64,000 nucleotides of DNA. Origin: Rhinopithecus roxellana. Lineage: Eukaryota > Chordata > Mammalia > Primates > Cercopithecidae. The stretch's first letter is position 1; each line of letters starts with the position of its first letter. Where the stretch lies: contig NC_044550.1 in the NCBI RefSeq assembly GCF_007565055.1, positions 83,638,033-83,702,032 of the forward strand, written 5' to 3'. Shown here piece after piece: positions 49,263 through 61,496 of the stretch. Made by a program: the position numbers and the translations under genes. The notes under the pieces are model-generated. The model was not told where the DNA came from, made no database searches, and was given only the letters and a program-made list of their open reading frames with translations.

Positions 49263-52237
49263 ATCTCTCAGTGAAATAAACAACTATCACATTGACAGCT
49301 CTCTACTTGACATTGTCTACCACAAGCCAAGAGGCAAATTCAATTTAGCTAAGCAATCCTTCCTGAAAACATTCATCATATGATGAATTAAGCACTCTGA
49401 TTTGAATGTATGCTCTGCAAATCAGTCACATAAAGTCTATTTCCTAAGGGGAAAAATCAAAGTGCTCACATTTTTTGTTTACTTGAGTATCAAGTACCAT
49501 CAAATACTTTTTTCTCTTATTGATAAAAGAGTGTTCTACACGTCAGAAATAGGATGAAATTTTATGTTACCGCAGCTGTGAACACAACTTTTTAAAAGTC
49601 TGTCCTCACTTTTTCATACCAAAATTATGACTGATCTTCCACATATAGGCATAGGTCAATTCTCCAGAAAAAATATGAATTATTGGAGGAAATTTTCAAA
49701 TGCAGGCATAGAGTAAAATATAATGAGAGATTCACCGATTATTTTAATTTAAATATTTGTTTTGTGAAACTAAAAGTTATCGAGAGAGCTTGAGTATTAA
49801 ATATTAATAAAGAAAATACATTATTTAGAATTTTGAGTGAACTTGTGGTTCCAGGACTAAAAATGTTCTGTCAAATTGTTAATTTTTCACACACTTTCCT
49901 AGACTATAATATTCAAGAAAAATTGATGGGGGAAAAATGATGATTTCTCTGAATATCACTTTAAAACCTTAGGGAAAATTATGATTATTAATTATTTAGT
50001 TAAGATGGACTCGCTGAAGCTTATTTATGTTAATGTTTCTAAAAACCAATATATTTGTGAAGAAAGTACATTTTGAATTAGATTTGGCCTGCTGAGGATT
50101 GTTAAATCAAGATATATACAAACAAAGAAACAAGCAAAAAAACTAAGTTTAGAGTATGAGAAACACAAAATAGTATAAATAAACCTATTGCTGGGTAATT
50201 CAAGTCATTTTTCTTCCAGAGGAGCAACAGATCTCCAAAATATACAAAATTATCTAGAATTTGCTCTAACAAATAAAGCTAGAGAAAAAAGTCTTATCAT
50301 TGTAAGTCATTTGCTTTACTCAATGAATGTAGAGATCTACAGTCAGCAAAGTTGTTAATGCAACATCTGAAATATTAACATTATATGCTGGTTAAAGGTT
50401 TTCCAAATTTAAAAGTTAGCAACAGATTCAGAAGCCATTCTTTTTATGGAAGGGGAAAACATGGAATATTTTCTTACAGAAAAGCTACAGCTTATTTGTA
50501 TAAGTTAAAGGACAAGGTTAAAATGTTAGATAAATATTAATTCCAGTTTTCTATATGCAGTGCACAGGTGCAACTTGAACAGCATATTATATGGTATAAT
50601 CATTAAATTCATTCAACCAGACCTTAGAGAGTTAAAAACATATATTCGGAGGAACAGGACTCCTCGGTCCAAAGAATGAGAATGAAACAGTGCAGAATAT
50701 TTGTGTATCAAGGTGATTCCAGTTTCCAACTGGGAAAACAGGACCGTTAACACCCACGTCCCTTGACAACTGTCCAATTATGTATATCACACTTGGCCTA
50801 CTGTTTGCAGTAGAAGTAATCAATAAAGGATGTGGTTGAGTGAACATAGATTTTGGTTGAACCAATGCATGAAAACTTAATCATTTACTCAGAGAGAAGA
50901 AATCAAATAGAGCAGAGATGAAACAGCCACTAAGGGGTTTGTTGATTGTGCCACCAAGTTTGTGGGCCACAGATGAAAGTAATAAGGCAAATGGGATCAG
51001 TGACAGGAGAAAATGCAAAAAGCTATTCTTAATTTCATGAATTAATAGATATGTTTTGATGTATTTTTTTGGTCATTTTTAGGACATTTCACATCAAAGC
51101 CTGGATGTTCCATTTTAAAGAATATATGAAAATTAATAGGGCGTGTCATTTCTCTCAAGCAAGAAAAAATTAATTTTCAGCTATAACAGAAAGGTAATTT
51201 TCATACTTGAAACTTTGTGTGATTGATTTAAAGATCTCCATTGTGGAAAGTTTTCTAGGAAATAATTTAACTCGAGTTTGCAAGAAAATTTACAACTGGT
51301 ATGGAATAAACCCAGAGATGGGTTAGTTGTGACCAATATGTATTAAACATATTTTTGTGAATTTTTTCTCTGTATTTTTTTTAATAATCTGAGTATTTTG
51401 GAAAGTTGTGACATTTCTGTAAATGAACTACTTTAGTAAATGAGGCAAAAAAAGAAATGCCATAAGGAAAATATAGGGATTTTCTCTCTCTGTATTTACT
51501 CAAACTGTCTGTATGACAATAATATTTACTTGTAATTTCTCAACTCACTTTCTCTTTGTTTTATGGACCATAATTCTAGCTTTTATTGTAGTTTCACAAG
51601 GCGATTGTTAGTATTTTAGAACATCAACTCTTTTCTTCACTATTATTCCAAGCAGGGGAAGAACGACATTACAAATGCTTATTTTCTGCTATGTTGCTTA
51701 AAGTCTTATGCAATTAATATTATTCAGATCAATGGCAAAAATAACAAAACTTGTTCACTTATTAACACCTTCCCCAATAACTCTAACACCAAGTCTGTAT
51801 CTATGAATAATATCACCAGACAGGCAACTCTGTATTACCAAATCCTCAGTCTTGAGGGATTGTGGTGTGTTTTTCAATTGAGGGCTTAGTATAAATTCTT
51901 ATAACCATTTTAGAAGCTTCCAGCCTTAGATCTTATTCACTGTTCATGCACGCTCAGTTGATGGCCTTAGACACACACTTATCCTAGACATGGCTATCCT
52001 CTTCCATTTCCTTTAAAGATATAAAATATGTTTATAGAGATAGGGCTACCATTAGTGAAACTTGTGCAATTGCATAGGTTAGGAAAAAGAGATTTAGAGG
52101 TGATGCTAAGCTTCATATGCAATTTGATTTATTTCTCAGCTGCCACCACCATAATTTCCTCTATTTGGGCTGTAGTCTGTTTCTTGCGTGTTGCTACTAA
52201 CCTGAGAAGGACAATTTAGGGCTATGAAAGGGCTGGT
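49263..52237. other. TTC29: Three kilobases of unique intron DNA
   Basis: The longest repeat-free stretch in the window. No exon, RNA gene or transposon recognised. A 77-codon frame at 50632 on the minus strand has no recognisable domain. Confidence 0.45.
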
Positions 52238-52300
52238 ACATGTGTGTGTTTGTGTTTATGTGTGTGGGTGTGTGCATGTGTGTTTGTGTGCACATGCATG
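52238..52300. repeat. (TG)n-rich tract
   Basis: Imperfect TGTG/TTTG repeats with GCATG interruptions. Confidence 0.9.
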
Positions 52301-52756
52301 TTTACTGAAGGATATCAAGTCTTTCAAGCAAGATGTTCTAAAAATGATCACAGAATTTACATCAAAGCATTTATTCAATGAGTGGACTTGATTTAATAAT
52401 GCTTTACGCTATTCAAGATGCTGTTGTCTATCTTATAGAATTTTAGGTTTGGAAACATCTGCCTGTTAGTAGATCACCCTTTTGAATTATTTTGCACAGA
52501 TGTTGAAATAATATGTGGAGGCTTGCAGTCCCTGAGTGCTCCTCTATAACCAACGACGATGCTGCAAAATCACAGATTTGGATTGGAAAGCTGGTTGTGG
52601 CCTTGGGACACTTTTTCACTACGACCTCAGAATAAGCATCCCCTGCACTGTCTTGTGCATTGTATAACATTATAAAATTAAGAATCCTTGTCTACCATGA
52701 AATCACTGGTGGCTTTATTGTACTTTAGTAGATGGGAATTCTTTTTATAATTAATT
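52301..52756. other. Unique DNA, minus-strand 75-codon frame
   Basis: The frame at 52443-52670 has varied codon usage but no recognised domain and no flanking splice pair I trust. Function not assigned. Confidence 0.35.
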
Positions 52757-52886
52757 CTTTTTTTTTAATAGAGATAGGTTCTCACTATGTGGCCTAGGCT
52801 GGTCTTGAACTCCTGCACTCAAGTGATCCTCCCACTTTGGCCTCCCAAAGTGCTGGGATTACAAGTGTGAGCCATTGTGCCTGGCC
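52757..52886 (-). mobile_element. Alu monomer
   Basis: T-run, TAATAGAGATAGGTTCTCACTATG and TGTGCCTGGCC, one antisense Alu monomer. Confidence 0.9.
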
Positions 52887-53401
52887 AGGAATTCTCATAA
52901 AAAGAATTAGTTTACTTGGCATAAAAGTAAAATGGGGATAAATCTTCTTGCTCCTTTAAATGTTTGCTCTAAGGCACATTGGCAGGCTGCTGAGAGTGTT
53001 GGAACAGAGTGGTCCTCAGTCCTACCCAAAACACATTCAGCTTCATGATACATCAAATAGAGCTCTGTTCCATCCTACTCCCAAGCTCCACATAATACTT
53101 AAATAGGCAAATTAAAACATCAGATTTCCTGTTAGTGCCAAAATTAACCAGATAATTGTTCAGCTCTTCACTTAGCTTTGACTGTATCGACCAGGAATTC
53201 AAATCCTGGGATAGAGGCTAAAATATTCCAGATAAGAAGCAAGGCTAAGAGGTGAGAATTATTTGAAGACAGCCTTATGTCTCTGGAAGTTTGAAAAATA
53301 ATTATAAAGACCATCAATAACCAAAGGGACATTTCAATATTTGTCCTGTGACATAGTAAGTGCTTAGTAGATGTTTATAAATAAATTTTTCTCTTGAAGT
53401 T
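52887..53401. other. Unique DNA without recognised feature
   Basis: A generic MIR/L2 end (AGTAAGTGCTTAGTAGATG) lies near 53356. Nothing else recognised. Confidence 0.4.
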
Positions 53402-53412
53402 TTATCTCTGTA

Positions 53413-53548
53413 TTAATTAATTTATTTATTTTTGAGATGAGGTCTTGCTATGTTGCCCAGGTTGGACTCAAACTCCTGGGCTCCACGGATCTTCCCGTCT
53501 CAGCCTCCCAAGTAATTGGGATTACAGGACCCCACCACCACACTCAGC
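53413..53548 (-). mobile_element. Alu monomer (FLAM-like) with target duplication
   Basis: GAGATGAGGTCTTGCTATGTTGCCC to CACCACCACACTCAGC. Flanks TTATCTCTGTA (53402-53412) and TTATCTCTCTA (53549-53559) match at 10 of 11. Confidence 0.85.
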
Positions 53549-53978
53549 TTATCTCTCTAGTTATGCTGGAACACAACGGAAATGTCATTTGGTAAAAATT
53601 ATTTTATAAACAAGTTAGGGGACACATTTATATGCTGCTACAAAGCAAAGCAAAGAATGCAGTCCTTTTCTGCTGATTTTTGGGCAGTGATAACAGCAGA
53701 GTCAAGTAAGTTCACAATCAAATGTACAATCAGCAGAGCTGGTTTGTTCCAAATAGACATAAATTGAATTCTTATCAGTCTCTTCTTTGTATTCAACCAT
53801 CTGCATCTTCTGGGTTGTTGTTTGGAAGTAAAAGTTTTTAAAAATAGCTGAGTTGGTCTTCCATGGACTAGTTACCAATCTTTATTTAGAAGGGTCACAA
53901 CATTCACAGGCTGCTTGCCTTACCCATGACTGGCTCTGTCTTTCTTGGGTAAACACCCATGCTCTACTTTTCCTTTTG

Positions 53979-54139
53979 TTTTTTTTTTTTTTTTTTTTTT
54001 TTTGAGACAGAGTTTCACTCTTGATGCCCTGGCTGGAGTGCAATCTCGGCTCACTGCATCTGCCACCTCCCAGGTTCAAGTGATTCTCCTGCCTCAGCCT
54101 CCCAAGTAGCTGGGATTACAGGAGCCCGCCTCCATGACT

Positions 54140-54187
<48 letters not shown>

Positions 54188-54315
54188 GTATTTTTAGTAG
54201 AGAGAGGGTTTCACCATGTTGGCCAAGCTGATCTCAAACTCCTTACCTCAGGTGATCTGGTGGTCTCGGCCTCCCAAAGTGCTGGGAGTACAGGCGTGAG
54301 CCACCATGCCTGGCC
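53979..54315 (-). mobile_element. Alu with expanded T45 linker
   Basis: Antisense dimer. The outer tail is T25 (53979-54003 with one interruption), and the central A-rich linker has become 45 uninterrupted T at 54142-54186. Confidence 0.95.
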
Positions 54316-55333
54316 TCTCCTTCTAAATATGTCTGCGTTCCTAAACCATTTATCCAGTGATTACTGCATTTTATTTATTTTGTAGGATATCTTTAATTTC
54401 ATTGGTACTGATATTTTAAACTATGATTATTATGTTAGTAACAGTACTTATATAATGATTCCAATTTTACTTCACTAGGTACTTTTTAATGTTTCAAATG
54501 TCTTTGAAATAACAGTTTTACTTTTAAAACAACTCCTTGTATGTGTTTACAACTGAAATATAAATGGGAAGAAATTAGAACTTAACACAATCTATATCTT
54601 TTATTATAGTTACTGCTACAAACATTGCTATTGTTAAAAAGCTGTATCTTGGATATAAGATAACATAGTAAAAACCAAGGCCTTAACCGATAACTTCTCT
54701 TATTGTTATTATTTCTTAAGTCATAATGCTACTCTATAACAATCAAATGGAGTAAACAATGATTGCAAGACAATGACTGAAGGATGAATGATATACCTTC
54801 CATAGAAAAGTAGCTATCAGAAGTTGTTCATATATCTAAAATTTTCTGTTTTAAATGAAACATTGGGAATATTGGTTTTAACTCCAGTTGTTTATCCAGA
54901 TGTGCTCAAAGGAGAGATGTCTTAATGGAAAAGCATGACTGAAGCATAAATGGAAACTTTCCTCAAAGAAGAGATCTGGAAAGGTTACGGTGAGCCACAG
55001 CCACTGAAGCGTACTACATATTTCTGTGCTCTCTGCTTTCTTAACTTGTGAGATGTGACCCGATTTTTTTCTCTTTTATTCAAGGTCATCACTAAACTTA
55101 CAGAAAACCAAAAAGAAAATACAACGAAGGAGGCATAGACAAAGAAGAGTTTAGATACATATTTTAAAATACCAAAATGGTTTAAAATAACTTACGATGA
55201 AAGGGTCACTTAAGAAGGGCACTGCTTAAAATTTAAGCAGGCAGTAATGGAAAGCGACAGACCTCAAACAATTTAAGCCTTTCACAGTTGAGTGAATTCA
55301 CAGTGACAGCAAGACCAGGATGTGCTAACTTAC
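54316..55333. other. TTC29: Intron flank of the 55334 exon
   Basis: Unique AT-rich sequence. No repeat or other exon recognised. Confidence 0.5.
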
Positions 55334-55425
55334 CTCTGCAGGACCTTGGCTATGGCTTCATAGGCTCTCCCCAGGCTGAGATCATCATCCAGTTCTGTGG
55401 AGATTTTACAGTAAGTGTCAAGGAC
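55334..55425 (-). CDS. TTC29: TTC29 internal coding exon (first of three in the window)
   Basis: Read on the minus strand, this 92-base exon follows a CTATCAG-like pyrimidine/AG context at 55426-55427 and ends at a GTAAGT donor at 55333-55328. It encodes 30 residues beginning VLDTYCKISTELDDD and ending EAIAKVLQ, plus the first two bases (AG) of a serine codon completed by the next exon. The residues LGRAYEAIAKVLQ are the first helix of a tetratricopeptide repeat (L, G, Y and A at the expected spacing). I recognise it as TTC29, an axoneme-associated TPR protein of the sperm flagellum; loss in people causes flagellar malformation and male infertility. Identity rests on memory of the human protein, which differs here at a few residues. 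The upstream exons are outside the window. A 78-codon plus-strand reading frame over this site is a shadow. Confidence 0.93.
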
Positions 55426-57000
55426 CTATCAGGAAGAGAAATACATATTGAACATATAGCACAGCCAGATACACTGATGTTTCATTTCATAAGAGAAAAA
55501 CTTAAAATTAATACTTGTTTTTAATGTCTATAAAAAATTTTATTGATTAAAAATTCATGTTGGTTTGGTTTACTTTTATTTGTAGTATAACTTGTTTTGT
55601 GGCAATCTCTTTAAGCCATGACAGTGAGGCCTTACTTTTGGATAAAATAATTCTTTTCTTGCACAATTCCCCAAATCTTCCAATTTATATAACTTAGGCG
55701 TGAATAAATAATTGAACGGTTTTTACAGTATTTTAAAATATGGGACTATTATCTAAGGTAATATAAGGCAGATTATAATATTCTACTATGATAGCTTAAA
55801 TATCACTTTTCTTTCTATAAATAGCTATTTGAAAGACATGAATTTAGGTGCCAGGCAATTTCTAAATCTATCATTTTATTAGATGCATAGCTCACAGTTT
55901 GTGCATGTATACAGTTTACACTAAAAAATATTTCTTACAAATGTATTTCATTACCAACAATCTCTTCAATAATCAAAAGATTATAGCTGCCACAGCCAAA
56001 CATGTGATCTTAATTTAACACTGACATCATCTGTATGGTATAATTTTCCCTTTTCCTTTTTTTCCCTCTTTCAGTGGCCGGAAGGAGAAAAATACATAAA
56101 ATAGAATCCCCATTCTTCCTTTTTCCTTCATTATTACATGACCCAACCTATTACACACATGAGGACACAGGAAATCTCCAAAGACCTCTATGGAAATCCT
56201 TTTTGCACATTTTCTAAGAAAGAATTAGCAAAAGTCATTTGACGGCATTTGGAAGACAGAGTCAGTGTGAGGGACGACATAAAAACAACTCGTCTGTTAC
56301 TGCCTGAATCAGGCAGCCTAGAAGGTTTAAGTTTGAGCAGCAGGGTTGATATTTTCTTTGCTTTCTTAGTGTCAATATTTGGGAAATAATTTCAGTGAGG
56401 CTATTGTGACACTTCATAAAATTTGAGTTTCATGTGGTTTGCAAGTGACTGCTTGACATAATGCTGTTGTTAAAACTTATGGCTATATATTGACCCAGGG
56501 TTTTATTTCCTGCTAAAACCACAAAGTTCAAAATTTGGGGGGTTTTTTTTGTACTTTAAAAACATATATATTTTTAATAAATAATATATCTATCACCTCA
56601 CCAAATTACCATTTGTTAATGTGGTAAGAATGTTAACAATGTATTATTTTAGCAATTTTGAAATATACATTATTATGACCTTTGATTTTCATTTTCAAGT
56701 CTCCTAACAACCCTGTGTAAACCTGAGAATATTCTTTTCACCCTGTCTTACACAACAAGTAGCACTTAGATCTAATCTGATATGAATTGACATAGACCTT
56801 TCTGAGTTAAAGGGCAGTGCCTCTGAATTTTGTGAATTTATAAGATATCTTTTGGAATCCAAATATCAAAATATTTAGGAAGAGACTTTCTGGTGTCTTT
56901 TTAAGGTCCATATAATTTATATGATATTCTAGAAGTTTAAAGTAAAGATGGAATATAATTATATTTTCTGCCAAAATAGTTCATTTGTTTTTTTCAGCAA
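55426..57000. other. TTC29: Intron 5' of the 55334 exon, no recognised feature
   Basis: Unique AT-rich DNA. No earlier TTC29 exon recognised on the minus strand. Confidence 0.45.
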
Positions 57001-57110
57001 ATACCGTTATTGTGTCTCAGGCACAATGTTAGACCATAGGATCTTAAGTAGATGCGAATATGCCTGTAACCCTCAAGGCATTTATAGTTCAGTGCTCCAG
57101 ACTTTGGACT
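57001..57110 (-). mobile_element. Probable LINE-2 3' fragment
   Basis: CAGCAAATACCGTTATTGTGTCTCAGGC, CACAATGTTAGACC and CAAGGCATTTATAGTTCAG resemble a reversed L2 end. Confidence 0.5.
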
Positions 57111-57461
57111 GATACAACTATGTGAATTAACAATGACTGAAGACAGGTTTTTCCAGGGCTAAAGCTGTGCTTATACTGCACCACTCTCTCATGGCCCTGA
57201 TCTTCATGGGCTCTGAAGCACATGGCAACAATCAGAGGTGCCCAATTTTATCTGTGAGGTGTGACTCTTCAACCCATGGATAGAAGGGTAGGTTCCCAAG
57301 TAAACAGAGGTAGATACTTCAGTGTTGATGGCTCCCATCCCACACCACTGTGCAATAATTCCTGGGAGCAGAGGGGCAAAAAACAGCTTTGGCCTTGCAC
57401 TTGATTCCACAGTAGCTTCCCCATGGAGACAGATGTGGCCTGCTGAAATGAACACTAACCT

Positions 57462-57630
57462 TAGAATAAGAACACTTGGATTCATGTGCTAGCCTTCCAT
57501 ACCCAACACATTTGGGCCAGGAAATCTCTTTAAGTTTAATTTCCTTATAGTAAAAAAGAAAGTCTACCTCTGAAAATGGTTGTGACACTGTGAGATAATA
57601 TAAAGTGCTATGTAGATATTAGGATAAGAA
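57462..57630 (+). mobile_element. MIR SINE
   Basis: AAGAACACTTGGATTCATGTG, GTTTAATTTCCTTATAG, GTGACACTGTGAGATAATATAAAGTGC keep the MIR order, diverged. Confidence 0.6.
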
Positions 57631-58056
57631 TTCTTTGGGAACCTGTTAATTAGCCACCAGTGAACAGCTCCTGGTAGGAGTGTCTCTCTTCAAAGTAAAG
57701 ACAACTGATCTTTTCTGTGGTTTCAGAGAGTGGAGAGAGTGTGGGTATTTCCTTAAACAATCTACAGAAAAACAGGAAATATATAGGCAGTAGGACAAGT
57801 ATAGTTCATTATTGACCAAGTAGGGAAAATGTCAATCACATGAAATTCACATGAGGGTCTTGCAAAGGAACTGCTCTAAATCAAAGACACACCCTCTGCT
57901 CCTCCGGAACATGAGGTACAGTGGGAGAGAGGAGTGCATACAGGTGGAGTCATAAAAAGATTACTAGACAAAACCAGTGGATTGGCAAATTGTGTAGTTC
58001 AAACTAAAAAGCATTAAAATGAGTGGAAAAATAATATGATACTACAAATTCTGTAG
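57631..58056. other. Unique DNA without recognised feature
   Basis: No supported gene or repeat. Confidence 0.45.
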
Positions 58057-58073
58057 AAGATACAGATGTTTTA

Positions 58074-58934
58074 ATTTACAAGAAAAATTCAACCCTATTA
58101 AAAAGTGGGCAAAGGAGGTGAACAGACACTTGAAAAGATGACACACATGTGACCAAAAAGCATACAGATAAAAGCTCAATATCAGTGATCATTAGAGAAA
58201 TGCAAATCAGAACCACAATGAGATACCATCTATCATCAGTCAGGACAGCTATTCAAAGTCAAAAAACAACATATGCTGGCAAAGGTTGTGGAGAAAAGAA
58301 AACGCTTATACACTGTTGGTGGGAATGTAAATTAGTTCAACCACAGTGGAAAACAGTGTGGCCATTCCTCAAAGGGCTAAAAACAGAACTACCATTCAAC
58401 CCAGCAATCCCATTACTGGGTGTATACCCAGAGGAATATGAATCATTCTACCATAAAGACACACACGTGCAAATGTTCATTGCAGCACTATTCACAATAG
58501 CCAAGACATGGAATCAACCTAAATGCACATCAATGCACACTGGATAAAGAAAATGTACATATACACCATAGAATACTATGCAGCCATAAGAAAGAATGAG
58601 ATCATGTCCCTTGCAGCAACATGGATGAAGCTTGAGGCCATTATCCTTAGCAAACTAACATAGAAACAGGAAACCAAATACTGCATATTCTCACTTATAA
58701 GTAGGAGCTAAATGATGAGAACCCATGGACACAAAGAGGGGAACAACAGACACTGGGGCCCTGCTTGAGAATGGATGGTGGAAGGAGGAGGAATACCAGA
58801 AAAGATAACTGTTGCATACTAGGCTTAGTACCTGGGTGATGAAATAATCTGTAAAATAAACCCCTGTGACACAAGTCTACCTATATAACAATCCTGCACA
58901 GGTACCGCTGAACTTAAAATAGAAGTTTTTAAAA
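58074..58934 (+). mobile_element. 5'-truncated L1 (L1PB/L1MA age)
   Basis: Starts ATTTACAAGAAAAATTCAACCC in the ORF2 end and finishes CTGAACTTAAAATAGAAG plus A-tail. Near-perfect duplications AAGATACAGATGTTTTA (58057-58073) and AAGATAACAGATGTTTTA (58935-58952), one base indel. The 132-codon frame at 58149 is ORF2 tail joined by indels. Confidence 0.93.
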
Positions 58935-58952
58935 AAGATAACAGATGTTTTA

Positions 58953-60068
58953 TACGGATTTATAGCAGGCAACTTTATCTGCTTAAAGCAGGTAAGGTAT
59001 AATCTACAAATTAATAAATATTGATCAGCTTGAATCACTAGACAAAGAATGGAACGATTTTTACAAAGAATACTTCAAGTATTATAAGAAAATACAGTGT
59101 GGCAATCTGAGGGGTGCACTGCACTTGATTGACTATCCCTGTGGCAGACAATATGTTGGAAACAGAGCCAGGATCAAGATGGTTAAAATCTAGCATTGCA
59201 AATCAGAGATAGGCAAAAATAAAGGATCCCCAGGTACAAATATTTTGATGAATTGAAAATATATACAATATAAAAAATATAAATGAATTTATCTATCTTT
59301 AAAGTTCAAGGGAATTAATTTAACCTTTGTCAAAAGACAGAGGAGAACATTAATTTAGTGTGCTACTATGTAAGTTTCAATGGACACCAAACGACATGAT
59401 ACCAAAGTTACCAAAGTTGGCAAAGCCAGTTCATACACCTCATAAGAATTGAGTGCTACATGGCCACTCTATCCAATTGCTCCAATAATTTCAGTGAGTA
59501 ATGAAAATGAAGCTTTGAAAACAATTTCTGTGACTTCAAAGAAAACAGACTATCTTCTTACCAAAATGAAATAGATGTACTTGGTAAAAACATTTTCAAA
59601 TAAAATCCAAAGTTCTTACAATAAAATAATTGCTATTGGTCACCTAAAAACAAAACTAGTAGAATACTCACCAGAAAAAAATGAGAGTGTACAAAAGAAC
59701 AATGCTGGGGATATGCTACAGATTCTTTGAAGAAGTGTTGTTGTAAAATGAAATTTAAGGATTATTAATTTATTTTTACTGCAATAGTCTCAGGGAATAT
59801 CAGATTTAAGTCAAACATTGTCAATTGTAAAAAAAAAGTAGAATGTCTATCTGTCTTAGAGAAAGTAGGAAAATATCCTTGCCCTCTCAGAAGATAATAA
59901 TTTAAAATTTATAAGAATAAATTTTGTGCCTGAGCTTTGGCACCTTTATGGAGACACATAGGAAGACATTATTAGGTCTAATAATTTCGAGCACCCAGTT
60001 GTCTTTTTTCCTTTCTATGCTTAGGACTACCAGTTAGGAGAGTACCTTGGACAGACAAAAATGAACCA
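58953..60068. other. Unique DNA without recognised feature
   Basis: No exon, RNA gene or repeat recognised. Confidence 0.45.
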
Positions 60069-60215
60069 CAGCTGACTCTTGAATGACACAGGTTTGAACT
60101 GCATGAGTCTATGTAATGTGAATTTTTTTCAACCAAATGTAGATAAAAAATACAGGATTTGATGGATTCGGAACCTGCCTGTAGGAACAACCGTATTTGG
60201 TATTCATCCTCCTTT
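60069..60215. mobile_element. Pogo-type MITE fragment (Tigger-related)
   Basis: CAGCTGACTCTTGAATGACACAGG, TTTGAACTGCATGAGTC and GGATTCGGAACCTGCCTG follow one end of the CAGTTGACCCTTGAAC family. The other end is lost. Confidence 0.75.
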
Positions 60216-60477
60216 CTGACTTCCTCTGTTTTCCTATTTCTCACCCCACTTCAATTCCTCTCTTATATAGCTTTATTTTAGAAACTATTAAAACATAAAA
60301 TTCCACCAATCTTGGCCCTTATGTTTGCTATGAGAACTATCACTTCAGGCCTACCTTTTCCAAATTAGATGGAACTGTCTCCCGACCCCTCTGCCCAGCC
60401 AGCCTTTATAGGAAAACACTGTTCCAGTTCATTTGTTTTTAAAAAGTTTAAAGACCTAGGGTGCGCCCAAGATGGCT

Positions 60478-60486
60478 GAATAGGAA
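60478..60486 (+). promoter_or_regulatory. YY1-type site at the L1 5' end
   Basis: CAAGATGGC followed by TGAATAGG ten bases into the element. Activity is inference. Confidence 0.6.
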
Positions 60487-61496
60487 CAGCTCCAGCCTCC
60501 AGCTCTCAGCGTGAGCGACATAGAATAGGGGTGATTTCTGCATTCTCAACCGAGGTACCTGGTTCATCTCACTGGGTCATGTAGTGTCGGACAGTTAGCG
60601 CTGGTCCGCGGGTGCAGCCCGACCAGTGAGAGCTGAAGCAGGGTGAGACATCGCCTCACCTGGGAAGTGCAAGGGGGAAGGGAATTCCTTTTCCTAGCCA
60701 AAGGAAATTGAGACACACAGCACCTGGAAAATCGGGTAACTCCCACCCTAATACTGCGCTTTACCAAGAGTCTTAGCAAACGGCACACCAGGAGATTATA
60801 GCCCACACCTGGCCCAGAGGGTTCCACACCCGTGGAGCTTCCCTCATTGCTAACATGGCAGTCTGAGATCCAACTGCAAGGCGGCAGCGAGGCTGGGGCA
60901 AGGGCGTCCACCATTGCTGAGGCTTAAGTAGGTAAACAAAGTCGCCTGGAAGCTTGAATTGCGTGGAGCCGACCACAGCTCAAGGAGGCCAGGCTGCCTC
61001 TGTAGACTCCTCCTCTGGGGACAGGGCATAGCTAAACAGAAAGCAGCAGAAACCTTGGCAGAGGTAAATGTCCCTGTCTGACAGCTTTGAAGAGAGCAGT
61101 GGATCTCCCAATACGGAGGCTGAGATCTGAGAATGGACAGACTGCCTGCTCAAGTGGGTCCCTGACCCCTGAGTAGCCTAACTGGGAGACATCCCCCACT
61201 AGGTGCAGACCGACACCTCACACCTCACATGGTGGGGTATACCCCTGAGACGAAGCTTCCAGAGTGAGAATCAGACAGCAACACTCGCTGTTCAACAATA
61301 TTCTATCTTCTGCAGCCTCCGCTGCTGATACCCAAGCAAACAGCGTCTGGAGTGGACGTCAAGCAAACTCCAACAGACCTACAGCTGAGGGTCCTGACTG
61401 TCAGAAGGAAAACTAACAAACAGAAAGGACACCCACACCAAAACTCCATCAGTACGTCACCATCACCAAAGACCAAAGGCAGATAAAACCACAAAG

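Larger units (their letters stand above)
42131..55333 (-). other. TTC29: TTC29 intron (13.2 kb)
   Basis: Begins GTAAGT and ends CATTCTAG on the minus strand. It interrupts a serine codon after its second base. It contains the minus-strand L1 at 43983-48878, an L1M relic, several Alus and about 3 kb of unique DNA (49263-52237). Confidence 0.9.

Noticed and set aside
55288..55524. Plus-strand 78-codon open frame
   Set aside because: It is the antisense of the TTC29 exon at 55334-55425 and its flanks; the minus strand has splice sites and a matching protein.
60564..60976. 116-codon and 67-codon minus frames near the L1 start
   Set aside because: They fall on the antisense of the L1 5' UTR. This is near where a primate-specific L1 antisense frame can occur, but I could not match it and the copy is degraded.
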